64,000 nucleotides of DNA from Bacteroidota bacterium (GTDB lineage: Bacteria > Bacteroidota > Bacteroidia > Chitinophagales > Saprospiraceae): assembly GCA_029572935.1 (NCBI GenBank), contig JAKQHM010000056.1, positions 62,001-126,000 of the forward strand. Direction: 5' to 3'. The notes under the pieces are model-generated. The model saw nothing but the letters and a program-made list of their open reading frames with translations. It had not been told where the DNA came from and did not search any database. Each line of letters starts with the position of its first letter. The stretch's first letter is position 1. The position numbers and the translations under genes are program-made. Positions 20,432-30,316 of the stretch are shown piece after piece.

Positions 20432-20887
20432 ATGCAATCCACGGCGAGCAGTCCTCAGGAATATATGGATTCCCTTCCGGATGACCGGAAGGATGCTATG
20501 ACCCAACTGAGAAAGGCAATTGTCGAAAACCTGCCCGAAGGTTTTGAGGAACGAATGTCCTATGGCATGTTGGGATTTGTGGTTCCGCACTCCCTGTACC
20601 CGAAGGGATATCATTGCGATCCCAAACTTCCTTTGCCTTTTGTCAATCTGGCTTCGCAAAAAAACAATATATCCCTATATCATATGGGGATCTATTCTGA
20701 CAGCGAACTCCTGACATGGTTCCAGAATGAATGGCCGCGACATACCCAATCCAAACTGGACATGGGTAAATCCTGCATTCGCTTCAAAAAATTGAACGAC
20801 ATACCTTATGAACTGATCGGTCAGCTGATGCAGCGCATCAGTCCTGCACAATGGATCCAAACCTATGAAAAGGCATTCCTTAAATAA
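20432..20887 (+). CDS. DUF1801-domain protein
   Basis: YMDSLPDDRKDAMTQLRKAIVENLPEGFEERMSYGMLGFVVP...LPFVNLASQKNNISLYHMG. Confidence 0.8.
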   Translation: MQSTASSPQEYMDSLPDDRKDAMTQLRKAIVENLPEGFEERMSYGMLGFVVPHSLYPKGYHCDPKLPLPFVNLASQKNNISLYHMGIYSDSELLTWFQNEWPRHTQSKLDMGKSCIRFKKLNDIPYELIGQLMQRISPAQWIQTYEKAFLK

Positions 20888-20922
20888 TTCATTCAGGGAA
20901 ATACCTTTTGAGCAAAGACCAC

Positions 20923-21882
20923 TCAGAATCTTTTCGCCAATTTATGGCTGGGGCGCTCGACCAGATAATAGAAAATAACAGAAGCTACTATCGCTGCCAG
21001 TAAACTTAAAGTCATGTGGTAGTAGGGATGCGTCGCCGGATAAGATCTTCTGCAGGCATCCATCAACACCCAGGCGACCTGTATATGGATGAGATAAAAG
21101 GAATAGGATATGGTTCCTAAAAATATGAATGGTCTGATTTTGTAGTTGAGAAAATACATCACCAGAATAGCAAAGATAACCGCTGATAAATGATACAGAT
21201 CAAAGCACCAAAAAGTGATTCCCCAGCAAATGATCATGGCGATGAAAAAATCTTTTCTGGTAATCATTCCAGTCTTGAATTGAAAGAATAAAATACCGGA
21301 AACAAAGTGGCAGCCGTAGTAAAAAACGGAATGGTCCCATTCTGTCCACCGACCCATACAGAAAGCAAATAAAAAGGCATATCGAAGCCATTTGCTTTCT
21401 GAAAAAATCAAAGGAAAAATCATTGCGGCAAACAAATAATATTGGACTTCCACTGCCAGGCTCCAGTAAATTCCCTTGAGCCAGGGTTCGTCCAGAAAAT
21501 CATTGATGTGCAGGATATGATAAAGCAGGTTTGGGTAGTCTACATATATCACCTTGTCCTCGTAGTGTACGAAGAATTTGGAGATATAATCCACGAGAAA
21601 TATCAACAGAATACTGGCCCAGTAAGGAGGTTCGATCCGAATCAGCCTCTTTAATAAAAACGTTCCGGTATCGCTGTATTGATGCTTTCGCAGATACATC
21701 GTATAAGGGATGACAAATCCGCTGATCACAAAAAATATCTCCACTCCCAGGTAGCCTCTCGAAAAAAGAAAACGCAGTACGTCCTGGTCGGCTAAAAAAC
21801 CTTCAGAAAGATGATACAGACAGACTAATATAGCTACCCATCCCCTCAGAATATCAATCGAATAAAAATGCCGATCCTTCAT
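20923..21882 (-). CDS. Acyltransferase-3 (OafA-type) membrane protein
   Basis: SIDILRGWVAILVCLYHL...GYLGVEIFFVISGFVIPYTM...YWSLAVEVQYYLFAAMIFPLI. Confidence 0.88.
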   Translation of the reverse strand: MKDRHFYSIDILRGWVAILVCLYHLSEGFLADQDVLRFLFSRGYLGVEIFFVISGFVIPYTMYLRKHQYSDTGTFLLKRLIRIEPPYWASILLIFLVDYISKFFVHYEDKVIYVDYPNLLYHILHINDFLDEPWLKGIYWSLAVEVQYYLFAAMIFPLIFSESKWLRYAFLFAFCMGRWTEWDHSVFYYGCHFVSGILFFQFKTGMITRKDFFIAMIICWGITFWCFDLYHLSAVIFAILVMYFLNYKIRPFIFLGTISYSFYLIHIQVAWVLMDACRRSYPATHPYYHMTLSLLAAIVASVIFYYLVERPSHKLAKRF

Positions 21883-21947
21883 TTTGTCTGAAAGACAAAG
21901 CTATGACAATTGCCAGATTCCGCTACCTTTGAATGAGCCTGATAAAA

Positions 21948-22808
21948 ATGTCCAAATCACTTTTGTATACCCTTGCTCTTCTGATGTACACAAAACCCAC
22001 ACCAGTCAGCAGCCAAAATCCCGACAGCCTGAGGGTGACGAGTGCCTCCATGGGAAAAGAGATTCCCTGCCTGGTGTTTACTCCCCAATCCCATGACCCG
22101 CAAGTAAAACAATATCCAGTGCTTTACTTACTCCACGGCTATGACGGAGGATGGCTGAGTTGGGAGTGGCTTAGGGCAGACTTGCAGCATTGGGCAGACC
22201 ATTACCGGATGTACATCGTCTGCCCGGACGCCGGTAACAGTTGGTATCTGGACAGCCCTGTGGATCCGGAAATCCGGTATGAGCGTTTTGTGGCCTTTGA
22301 ATTACCCAAACAAATAGAACGAATATACCCCACCATCCCGCACCGCAGTGGACGGGCTCTAGCCGGCATCAGCATGGGGGGGCATGGTGCCGCTTTTATC
22401 GCGTTGCGTCATCCGGATATTTTTATGGGATTTGCCAGCACCAGCGGAGGACTGGATCTCCGGCCCTTTGCCGATGAGTGGAACCTGAAAACAATTCTGG
22501 GACCACAGAGCTTTAGCAACCCTCATTGGACTGAACACAGCGCAGTATCTCAAATCGAAAAATGGTCCGGTCAGGACTTTAAAATTTACCTGGACTGTGG
22601 GAAGGCAGACTTCTTTTTACAGGTCAACAGGGATTTTCATCTTGCTTTGAAGGAGAGAAATATCCCACATCTGTATCTGGAAAACGAGGGCGGTCATGAT
22701 GCAGACTATTGGGTACGTTCCATGCAATACCTCATGGCCTTTGTGTACGGAATGTTTTATGGAGAAGAATCCTCTTACTCAACTCATCCATGGACGGATG
22801 CTCCCTGA
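21948..22808 (+). CDS. Secreted alpha/beta-hydrolase esterase (esterase D-like)
   Basis: PVLYLLHGYDGGWLSWEW...ALAGISMGGHGAAFIALRHPDIF; the TACCTTTG box at 21924-21931 makes ATG 21948 likelier than 21933. Confidence 0.85.
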   Translation: MSKSLLYTLALLMYTKPTPVSSQNPDSLRVTSASMGKEIPCLVFTPQSHDPQVKQYPVLYLLHGYDGGWLSWEWLRADLQHWADHYRMYIVCPDAGNSWYLDSPVDPEIRYERFVAFELPKQIERIYPTIPHRSGRALAGISMGGHGAAFIALRHPDIFMGFASTSGGLDLRPFADEWNLKTILGPQSFSNPHWTEHSAVSQIEKWSGQDFKIYLDCGKADFFLQVNRDFHLALKERNIPHLYLENEGGHDADYWVRSMQYLMAFVYGMFYGEESSYSTHPWTDAP

Positions 22809-22991
22809 TCAGAATTGCTCCCGCATTTTCCTTTTGGAAACAGAACACTGTCAGCCGAAAAGTACAACCGCGCAGGTAGGAATGATTCAGGCTTTCAGTG
22901 CGGATTTGTTCAGCAGGAATTGGCGGGCCGTGGTGAGTTTGATACCAAATTCGCCGGCCACTTTCATCGCCTCCGGTACCGAAGTGTCCAA

Positions 22992-23876
22992 CTAGCTGGC
23001 TGTATATTGCATCATAAGGATGTTGGCTGCATTGGGATTAAAGAGCTTCATCACAATGGCTATCGATTTCAGGACGAAGGGGGGCGTACTTTTGATGCGC
23101 AAAGGTTTTTGATATACTTCCTCGAAAATAGTCTTGATATCGAGCTCGGTCAGGGCTTCGGGGCCTCCTATATCCAAAGTATGGAAGGATACAGCAGGGT
23201 GCTGGATGGATCGTATGTGAAACTCGGCTACATCGTCGATACAGATGTACGAAGCAGGTCGCGTTCCATTACCTGTGATGCCGATGATCCCCTTATCCGG
23301 GATCTGACGTCTCACTCCCTCAAAAAAGGAATTCATAAATTTCCAGGGACGACGGATAGAGGACACAACAGTACCCCGGAGTGGAAGGTCTGAGCCCATG
23401 AAGGCAAAGTGAATGTCCATAAAGGCAGCTGCTCGTAAAATAGTATAATCCAGACCTGATCCGGTGATCATTTCTTCAATCCGTCGCTTTGAATGGATCA
23501 GGGGCACTTTATCTTCCTGTGGACCCAGGGATACGACAGAAGTAAAGATGAACCTTTGAACCCCGGCTTCTTCGGCCAGGCGAATCAAATGCCCGTGCCC
23601 GGTGACTGAGTTTTCAAAACTATCCGACGATGAACGGGGAATGGCAGGATTCGCGGTGGAAATCACCACATCGACTCCCCTCAATGCAGATTGGAGGGAT
23701 AAGGGATCGGCCAGATCTCCTGTAGCCAGTTCCAGACCTTCCATTTTTTCCAAAGCGGTAACATCCGAATCGAGCCTTCTCAGGGCACGCACTTTGTATA
23801 GGCCGGAGGCAAGCAGCTTTTCCACTATTTGAAAACCCAGCTGACCCGTGGATCCGATGACAAGGACTGTTCTCAT
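22992..23876 (-). CDS. NmrA-like NAD(P)-binding SDR protein, apparently truncated by a TAG codon
   Basis: MRTVLVIGSTGQLGFQIVEKLLASGLYKVRALRR...; the stop at 22992 is followed in frame by 34 coding-like codons ending at TGA 22887-22889. Confidence 0.82.
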   Translation of the reverse strand: MRTVLVIGSTGQLGFQIVEKLLASGLYKVRALRRLDSDVTALEKMEGLELATGDLADPLSLQSALRGVDVVISTANPAIPRSSSDSFENSVTGHGHLIRLAEEAGVQRFIFTSVVSLGPQEDKVPLIHSKRRIEEMITGSGLDYTILRAAAFMDIHFAFMGSDLPLRGTVVSSIRRPWKFMNSFFEGVRRQIPDKGIIGITGNGTRPASYICIDDVAEFHIRSIQHPAVSFHTLDIGGPEALTELDIKTIFEEVYQKPLRIKSTPPFVLKSIAIVMKLFNPNAANILMMQYTAS

Positions 23877-24091
23877 TTCTATCTGTTTGGATGACAAGAT
23901 ATGGATTTTGTGTCCCATATTCCGGATTCCTTCAGGATTTATCCCCTTCGTGAAATTGCTTTCCACTCGGGCATCCGGGTCCCAGTGAGCTGATTTTTCT
24001 TCATTTTTACCGGATGCTGTCCGGGAGCCTGTGAAAAAGATATCCTGTTTCGCTCAGAATATTTTTCTCTCATTAAGACTGATATTTCGTC

Positions 24092-24111
24092 TATATTTGT
24101 CGAATTATTCG
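24092..24111 (+). promoter_or_regulatory. Candidate -7 box plus small dyad upstream of the dnaE-type gene
   Basis: TATATTTG (24092-24099; TAnnTTTG) and CGAAT-T-ATTCG (24101-24111), ending 3 bp before ATG 24114. No clear -33 TTG element found. Confidence 0.35.
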
Positions 24112-24113
24112 TC

Positions 24114-27044
24114 ATGTTTCTCAACTGTCACAGTTATTTCTCCCTGCGCTACGGTACGCTGGACCCGGAGGATCTGGCGCGGGAAGCCCATGTGCGAGGG
24201 ATCAAAGCCCTGGTACTCAGCGACATCAACAACTCCTCCTGCTTTTTCCAGTTTGCCCGGGCCTGTGAGCCATACGGGATCAAGGCCATCTTTGGCCTGG
24301 AATTCCGCCATGGGGACCGCTACCTCTATACGGGCATCGCCAGGGACGAGGAAGGTGTCCGGGAGCTCAACGAATTCCTGAGCGGGCATTCCTTCCGGGA
24401 AGAGCCGCTCCCAACGCGGGCTCCTGTATGGAAACACTGCTATGTGATCTATCGGCAGTTGCCTCCGGACGGCATGCCCCTGCGCGACCATGAATACCTG
24501 GGGGTGAAACCTTCAGAGGTCAGTCCTTTCTCGCATAAGGACAAAGATCTCTCCCGCCTGGTCGTTTTTGCGCCGGTGACCTTCCTCGATGAAGATGGCT
24601 GGCGCGTACACAAGCTACTGCGCTGCATCGACCACAACATCATTCTGGGCAAGCTTCAACCACACCAGCACGCACCAGTCGACGAGCGTTTTCTCCATCC
24701 GGAACAGATCGCCTCAGCCTTTGCTCCCTGGCCGCGCATTCTGGAAAACACACAGGCGATCCTCGACAGCTGCCATACCAGACTGCCTGCCTCGCAGAAC
24801 AACAACCGCCGCAGTTTCACGGGTAGTCCCGAAGGAGATTTCAAGCTGCTCACGAAACTGGCCATGCAGGGTTGCGTGCGACGCTACGGCGAGGGACATG
24901 ACAAAGCAACGGAACGCGTGCGACGTGAGTTGCAGGTCATCCACCGTCTGGGATTTTGCGCCTATTTTCTCATCACCTGGGACATCGTCCGGTACGGACA
25001 GAGTGCAGGATACTTTCACGTGGGACGGGGGAGCGGAGCCAACAGCATCGTGGCCTACTGTCTCTACATCACAGATGTGGATCCCCTGGAACTCGATCTC
25101 TACTTCGAGCGCTTCATCAATCCGCACCGCTCATCGCCTCCGGACTTTGACATCGACTTCTCCTGGAGCGACCGGGACGATGTGACAGAGTACATCTTCG
25201 AGCGCTACGGCCGCGACTACACGGCCCTGCTGGCTACTTACAACACTTTCAAGGGCAAATCCATCATCCGCGAGCTGGGCAAGGTCTTTGGCCTGCCCAA
25301 GGCCGACATCGACCTGATCGTGGACCAGCCTCTTGCCTCCGACAAGCATCATTCCTACGCCCGGCACATATTTCATTACGGAAAGAAGATCGAAGGTTTT
25401 CCCAACTATCTGTCCATTCACGCCGGTGGTGTCCTGATCTCCGAGCGACCCATCTACTACCATACCGCCCTGCAGCAAATGCCCAAAGGTTTTCCGATCA
25501 CACACTTCGACATGTATGGCGCAGAGGACCTCTGCTTTCACAAGTACGACATCCTGAGCCAGCGGGGACTGGGACACATCAAGGACGCCGTGGACCTGGT
25601 ACGGGAGAATCAGGGCCGGGACGTCAACATCCACGACGTGGCCCGCATCAAACAAGATCCCAGGGTCAGGTCACAGCTGCGTTCCGGCCACTGCATCGGT
25701 TGTTTTTACATCGAGTCTCCTGCTATGCGCGGCCTGCTCAGCAAGCTCAACTGTGAAGACTACGTACACCTGGTGGCCGCCAGCTCCATCATACGGCCGG
25801 GCGTAGCCAAAAGCGGCATGATGCGCGAATACATACAGCGCTTCCACCATCCCGAACGCGTCCAATACCTTCATCCGGTCTTTGAGCAAAACCTGTCGGA
25901 GACCTTTGGGGTAATGGTCTATCAGGAAGACGTCATGAAGATCGTACACCACTTTGCCGGCCTCGACCTCGACGAATCTGATGTATTGCGACGCATCATG
26001 ACCGGCAAAAAAAAATCTTCTGACACCTTCCGTCAGCTCATGGAAAAATACTTCCGCAATTGCAAAGAGCGCGGCTACTCAGATGAGCTCACCCACGAAG
26101 TTTGGCGGCAGATCGAGAGTTTCAGTGGCTACAGTTTCTGCAAGGCACACAGCGCTTCCTTTGCCGTGGAGTCTTTTCAAAGTCTTTACCTGAAGGCCTA
26201 TTACCCTTTGGAATTCATGGTGGCGGTCATCAACAACTTCGGCGGTTTTTACAACACGGAACAGTACGTACACGAAGCCCGCATGCAGGGAGCCCGCATC
26301 GAAGCGCCCTGTGTCAACCACAGCCGGTATCTGACGCACATCTCGGGCAGCACCATCCACATCGGACTGATTCACATACAGTCCCTGGAAAGAGAGATGG
26401 CCCACCGGCTCGTACGCGAACGCGAAGCAAGGGGACCGTTTGCAGACCTGGAGGATTTTGTACGCCGTTTGAATCCCTCGCGGGAACAACTCCAGCTCCT
26501 CATCCGAATCGGCAGTTTCCGGTTCACCGGTCAGAGCAAGTGTGCGCTTATGTGGGAGCAAAATGCCGTCATGAACCCGCAACGCCAGCATGTGCCGGCT
26601 CTGCCGATCTTCTCAGAACGCGAAGAAGAATACAGCCTGCCCCTCCTGCAGGATGGCCCGTTTGATCAGACATTTGACGAGATCGAACTTTTGGGTTTCC
26701 CGCTGCGATCCCCTTTTGAACTGTTGGAACAAAAACCGGAGCATACCGTCCTATCATCCCAACTGGCTCAGAACATCGGACGACGCATCTCCATGCTGGG
26801 CTACTACGTCACCCGCAAGCCCGTCAGCACTGCAGGGGGTAAACTCATGGCCTTTGGCACCTGGGTGGATGAAGCAGGGCACTACTTCGATAGCACCCAC
26901 TTTCCACCCGTCCTCAAGCAATACCCCTTTCAGGGCAAAGGCTGCTATCTCATCAGCGGCATGGTCACGGAGGACTTCGGCTTTCCCAGCCTGGAGGTGA
27001 CAGGCATGAAAAAGCTGCCCTACCGAAAGGACGAGCGGTATTGA
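24114..27044 (+). CDS. DNA polymerase III alpha subunit, short DnaE-type (DnaE2-like by size)
   Basis: 976 aa; degenerate PHP domain, LGFCAYFLITWDIVRYGQSAGYFHVGRGSGANSIVAYCLYITDVDPLELDLYFERFINPHRSSPPDFDIDF, GVMVYQEDVM, FCKAHSASFA, C-terminal OB-fold. Confidence 0.9.
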   Translation: MFLNCHSYFSLRYGTLDPEDLAREAHVRGIKALVLSDINNSSCFFQFARACEPYGIKAIFGLEFRHGDRYLYTGIARDEEGVRELNEFLSGHSFREEPLPTRAPVWKHCYVIYRQLPPDGMPLRDHEYLGVKPSEVSPFSHKDKDLSRLVVFAPVTFLDEDGWRVHKLLRCIDHNIILGKLQPHQHAPVDERFLHPEQIASAFAPWPRILENTQAILDSCHTRLPASQNNNRRSFTGSPEGDFKLLTKLAMQGCVRRYGEGHDKATERVRRELQVIHRLGFCAYFLITWDIVRYGQSAGYFHVGRGSGANSIVAYCLYITDVDPLELDLYFERFINPHRSSPPDFDIDFSWSDRDDVTEYIFERYGRDYTALLATYNTFKGKSIIRELGKVFGLPKADIDLIVDQPLASDKHHSYARHIFHYGKKIEGFPNYLSIHAGGVLISERPIYYHTALQQMPKGFPITHFDMYGAEDLCFHKYDILSQRGLGHIKDAVDLVRENQGRDVNIHDVARIKQDPRVRSQLRSGHCIGCFYIESPAMRGLLSKLNCEDYVHLVAASSIIRPGVAKSGMMREYIQRFHHPERVQYLHPVFEQNLSETFGVMVYQEDVMKIVHHFAGLDLDESDVLRRIMTGKKKSSDTFRQLMEKYFRNCKERGYSDELTHEVWRQIESFSGYSFCKAHSASFAVESFQSLYLKAYYPLEFMVAVINNFGGFYNTEQYVHEARMQGARIEAPCVNHSRYLTHISGSTIHIGLIHIQSLEREMAHRLVREREARGPFADLEDFVRRLNPSREQLQLLIRIGSFRFTGQSKCALMWEQNAVMNPQRQHVPALPIFSEREEEYSLPLLQDGPFDQTFDEIELLGFPLRSPFELLEQKPEHTVLSSQLAQNIGRRISMLGYYVTRKPVSTAGGKLMAFGTWVDEAGHYFDSTHFPPVLKQYPFQGKGCYLISGMVTEDFGFPSLEVTGMKKLPYRKDERY

Positions 27045-27066
27045 TCACAGATCCAAAATAAGTCGG

Positions 27067-28905
27067 CTATACAGCCGATTCGCTTTCCACGACTTCAGAA
27101 TCTCCACCGGCATCAAAAAACAAACTGAGCTTTGCTGCAGCCGCTTTGCCGCAAATCTTCATCCATTCCTCCGGAGCGGCTTCCCTGATTTTTTTGAGCG
27201 AACCAAAATGACTGAGGAGCTTTTGTGCCGTTTTCTCCCCGATGCCGGGGATTTGGGTCAGCTCCGTGCGTATCATGGCTTTACTGCGGGTATCGCGATG
27301 GAAACTGATGCCAAAACGATGGGCCTCGTTGCGCAACTGCTGGATGAGTCTGAGGCTCTCTGATTTTTTGTTGATGTGCAGAGGTACGGGATCTTCGGGA
27401 AAATAGATCTCTTCCAGTTTTTTAGCGATGCCGATGACAGTAAATTTTCCCCGCAATCCCAGGGCATCAACAGACTTCATGGCAGAAGAGAGTTGTCCCT
27501 TGCCCCCGTCGATGATGACCAACTGAGGCAGGCTTTGTTCTTCATCGAGCATCCTCCTGTACCTGCGAAAAACAACCTCCTCCATCGTGGAAAAATCGTC
27601 CGGACCGGTCACCGAGCGCACGTGAAAATGGCGGTAATCCTTCTTGGATGGTTTTGCATTTCTGAATACGACGCAGGCGGAAACAGGATGCGTACCCTGT
27701 ATATTGGAATTGTCAAAACACTCGATATGAAGGGGCAAATCTGCCATGTGCAGATCTGATTTAAGGGTATTTAAGATTCGTTCGGCAGGAGTCTGTTTTT
27801 TGACCCGGTTGATTTTGTCGCGTTTGTGCTGCAGCAGTGCATACTGGGCATTTTTTTCAGACAGCTCCAGCAATTTTTTCTTATCGCCCCGAAGGGGTAT
27901 GGTGATCTGCGCATCCGGTCCGGATACGGAAACCGGCATGGATACAATGATCTCAGGCGCCAGATGTTCGCACTGTGCACGGATCCGGTCAATCGCCAAT
28001 GATAAAATAACAGAGGGATCATCGTCCAGATTCTTTTCCGCCTCGATGGTCAGGGTCTGGTTGATGGCTCCGTCCACGACCTTGATGAAATTGACAAAAG
28101 CTGTTTCTTCACCGCTGGCAATGGTAAATACATCCACATCCTCCACCGAAGTACTGACCACCGTAGAGCGACTCTGGTAGTCCTCCATGGCCGTCAGCTT
28201 CTCTTTCCAGTCCTGCGCCTTTTCGAAATCCATATTCTCTGCATGCCGGAGCATCTGCTCTTTAATAAACTCGCGCACCGGCCTGAAATGTCCGCGAAGG
28301 ATGTGCTTGATCTGCTGGATACGCTCGTGGTATTGTCCCGGCGACTCCAGACCGGCACAAGGTCCGTTGCAGTTTTTAATGTGGTATTCCAGACACACTT
28401 TGTATTTGCCGCGCGTAATGGCGGCATCGCTCAGGTTGAGGGCACAGGTGCGCAAGGGAAATAATTTTTTGATCAGGTCGAGAATGGTTTCCGTACGGAA
28501 TTTGGATGTGTACGGACCGAAATAAACAGATCCATCCTTGATCACCCTTCTCGTAAAAAATACGCGGGGAAATGGCTCGTTTTTGATACAGACATACACA
28601 TAGGTCTTACCATCCTTTAGCATGACGTTGTACCGGGGCTGGTTTTGCTTGATCAGCATGGCTTCCAGCAGAAGGGCATCGTGCTCGGTCTCTACGAGCG
28701 TATATTCCAGTCGGTTTGCGACGCGCACCATCGTGCGTGTCTTGGCAGCCTGGTGTTTTTTATCGCCGAAGTATGAAGAGATCCGGTTCTTTAAGTTCTT
28801 TGCCTTGCCTACGTAAATGATCTGATTGTGCCGGTCCAAGAAGCGGTAGACTCCGGGATCTGACGGCAGTGCGGGAAGCAACTCCTTGTATTCCTCATGA
28901 GTCAT
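27067..28905 (-). CDS. uvrC: Excinuclease ABC subunit C
   Basis: PSDPGVYRFLDRHNQIIYVGKAKNLKNRISSYF (GIY-YIG), IECFDNSNIQGTHPVSACVVF, helix-hairpin-helix IPGIGEKTAQKLLSHFGSL. Confidence 0.95.
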   Translation of the reverse strand: MTHEEYKELLPALPSDPGVYRFLDRHNQIIYVGKAKNLKNRISSYFGDKKHQAAKTRTMVRVANRLEYTLVETEHDALLLEAMLIKQNQPRYNVMLKDGKTYVYVCIKNEPFPRVFFTRRVIKDGSVYFGPYTSKFRTETILDLIKKLFPLRTCALNLSDAAITRGKYKVCLEYHIKNCNGPCAGLESPGQYHERIQQIKHILRGHFRPVREFIKEQMLRHAENMDFEKAQDWKEKLTAMEDYQSRSTVVSTSVEDVDVFTIASGEETAFVNFIKVVDGAINQTLTIEAEKNLDDDPSVILSLAIDRIRAQCEHLAPEIIVSMPVSVSGPDAQITIPLRGDKKKLLELSEKNAQYALLQHKRDKINRVKKQTPAERILNTLKSDLHMADLPLHIECFDNSNIQGTHPVSACVVFRNAKPSKKDYRHFHVRSVTGPDDFSTMEEVVFRRYRRMLDEEQSLPQLVIIDGGKGQLSSAMKSVDALGLRGKFTVIGIAKKLEEIYFPEDPVPLHINKKSESLRLIQQLRNEAHRFGISFHRDTRSKAMIRTELTQIPGIGEKTAQKLLSHFGSLKKIREAAPEEWMKICGKAAAAKLSLFFDAGGDSEVVESESAV

Positions 28906-29002
28906 CTTATGCCGCTATCATTCATTTAGAACCATATTTACCATTCTGAAATTTAACCGGATCGTTCGCGATCAGGCATAATTTACCGAGTTGTTTCCAG
29001 AT

Positions 29003-30316
29003 TTATTGACGGGTAAAAATCCATTTGCCAATTTCCTTGAGACTTGCTTTTTTTCCGTACATGAGGATGCCCGTCCGGAATATCCGACCTGCTACGACCA
29101 CTGTAAAATAACCGAATACAAAGAGTATGGCAAGTGATAAGACAAGCTGCCACCAGGGTGGATCAAAAGCTAATAAAGCCGGCATGACCACAGGAGAAAA
29201 CAAGGGAAACATACTGCTGAACAGAGCAAGACTGCTATCGGGTTCCTTGATGCATTGGAACATAATGTAAATGGCAAGGATAATGGGAATACTTACAAAC
29301 ATGGTCAGGGATTGTGAATCGTTGATATCATCACCCACAGCTGCACCTATTGCTGCAAAGAGTGCGGCATACACCATATAACCTCCAATGAAAAATAACA
29401 GAAAAATGAAGAATATTTTAATCCAGTTGAGATTGGCCAGCTCGCGCACAATGAGCTCGATATCCTCGATCTGCTCGACAGAAGCAGAATTCATATTGGC
29501 GCTCATGGCTTCCATTTGAGACTGATCGAATCCGGCTATTGAAATCACCAAAAGATAAACCATGGGTATCAGGATCAGCCATATGACGATCTGTGTCAGT
29601 CCTACCAGTCCGACACCGATGATTTTTCCCAGCATCAGCTCGGTGCTGGTGGCCGAAGAGATGATTACTTCCACGATCCTGTTGATCTTTTCCTCGGTCA
29701 CAGCGCGCATGACTGCAGCGCCATACAAAAAGATGATGAAGAAAATCACATAGCCCATGATGCCTCCCAGTACGGTAGCGATCTTGGATGCGTAACTGGA
29801 TTTGTCCTTGGCATCTTCGTAGACCGGCTCGGGATCGATCAGAATATCCGTATTCAGTTTTTCCAGTGCAATTTGATCCAACTGGAGCACTTTCATTTTG
29901 TGCTGACGAATGCTCGAAGATAAATAATTGGAAAGTTTGGATTCCATTTCGATATCCAGCGTCTTGTCAGAATAATAATATGTGCTGTACTGTTTCACAT
30001 CCACCCCTGCAAATCTGGGCAACAGCCATACAGCATCGAGTTCATCCCTTCTGCATCTGGCTTTGAGACTGTCCAGTGAGGCATCGGCTTTTGAAAACTG
30101 AAATCTCTTATTGCTTTCAGGTATGGGGATCTCTGTACCACTCTGATCCAATACTGCCACGCGATACGACTTGTCGCTTTCGTGGCTGAAAATAAATACG
30201 ACCACTACAAAAAAAAGCAGAAAACCCAATGGGGTAAGCAGCGTAGTCAGGATAAACTTCTTGTTCTTTACACGGGTCGTGTACTCTTTGTTTATGATCA
30301 GTCCAAGCTTATTCAT
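29003..30316 (-). CDS. ABC-2 type (NatB-like) transporter permease
   Basis: MNKLGLIINKEYTTRVKNKKFILTTLLTPLGFLLFFVVVVF...VTEEKINRIVEVIISSATSTELMLGKIIGVGLVGLTQ. Confidence 0.9.
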   Translation of the reverse strand: MNKLGLIINKEYTTRVKNKKFILTTLLTPLGFLLFFVVVVFIFSHESDKSYRVAVLDQSGTEIPIPESNKRFQFSKADASLDSLKARCRRDELDAVWLLPRFAGVDVKQYSTYYYSDKTLDIEMESKLSNYLSSSIRQHKMKVLQLDQIALEKLNTDILIDPEPVYEDAKDKSSYASKIATVLGGIMGYVIFFIIFLYGAAVMRAVTEEKINRIVEVIISSATSTELMLGKIIGVGLVGLTQIVIWLILIPMVYLLVISIAGFDQSQMEAMSANMNSASVEQIEDIELIVRELANLNWIKIFFIFLLFFIGGYMVYAALFAAIGAAVGDDINDSQSLTMFVSIPIILAIYIMFQCIKEPDSSLALFSSMFPLFSPVVMPALLAFDPPWWQLVLSLAILFVFGYFTVVVAGRIFRTGILMYGKKASLKEIGKWIFTRQ

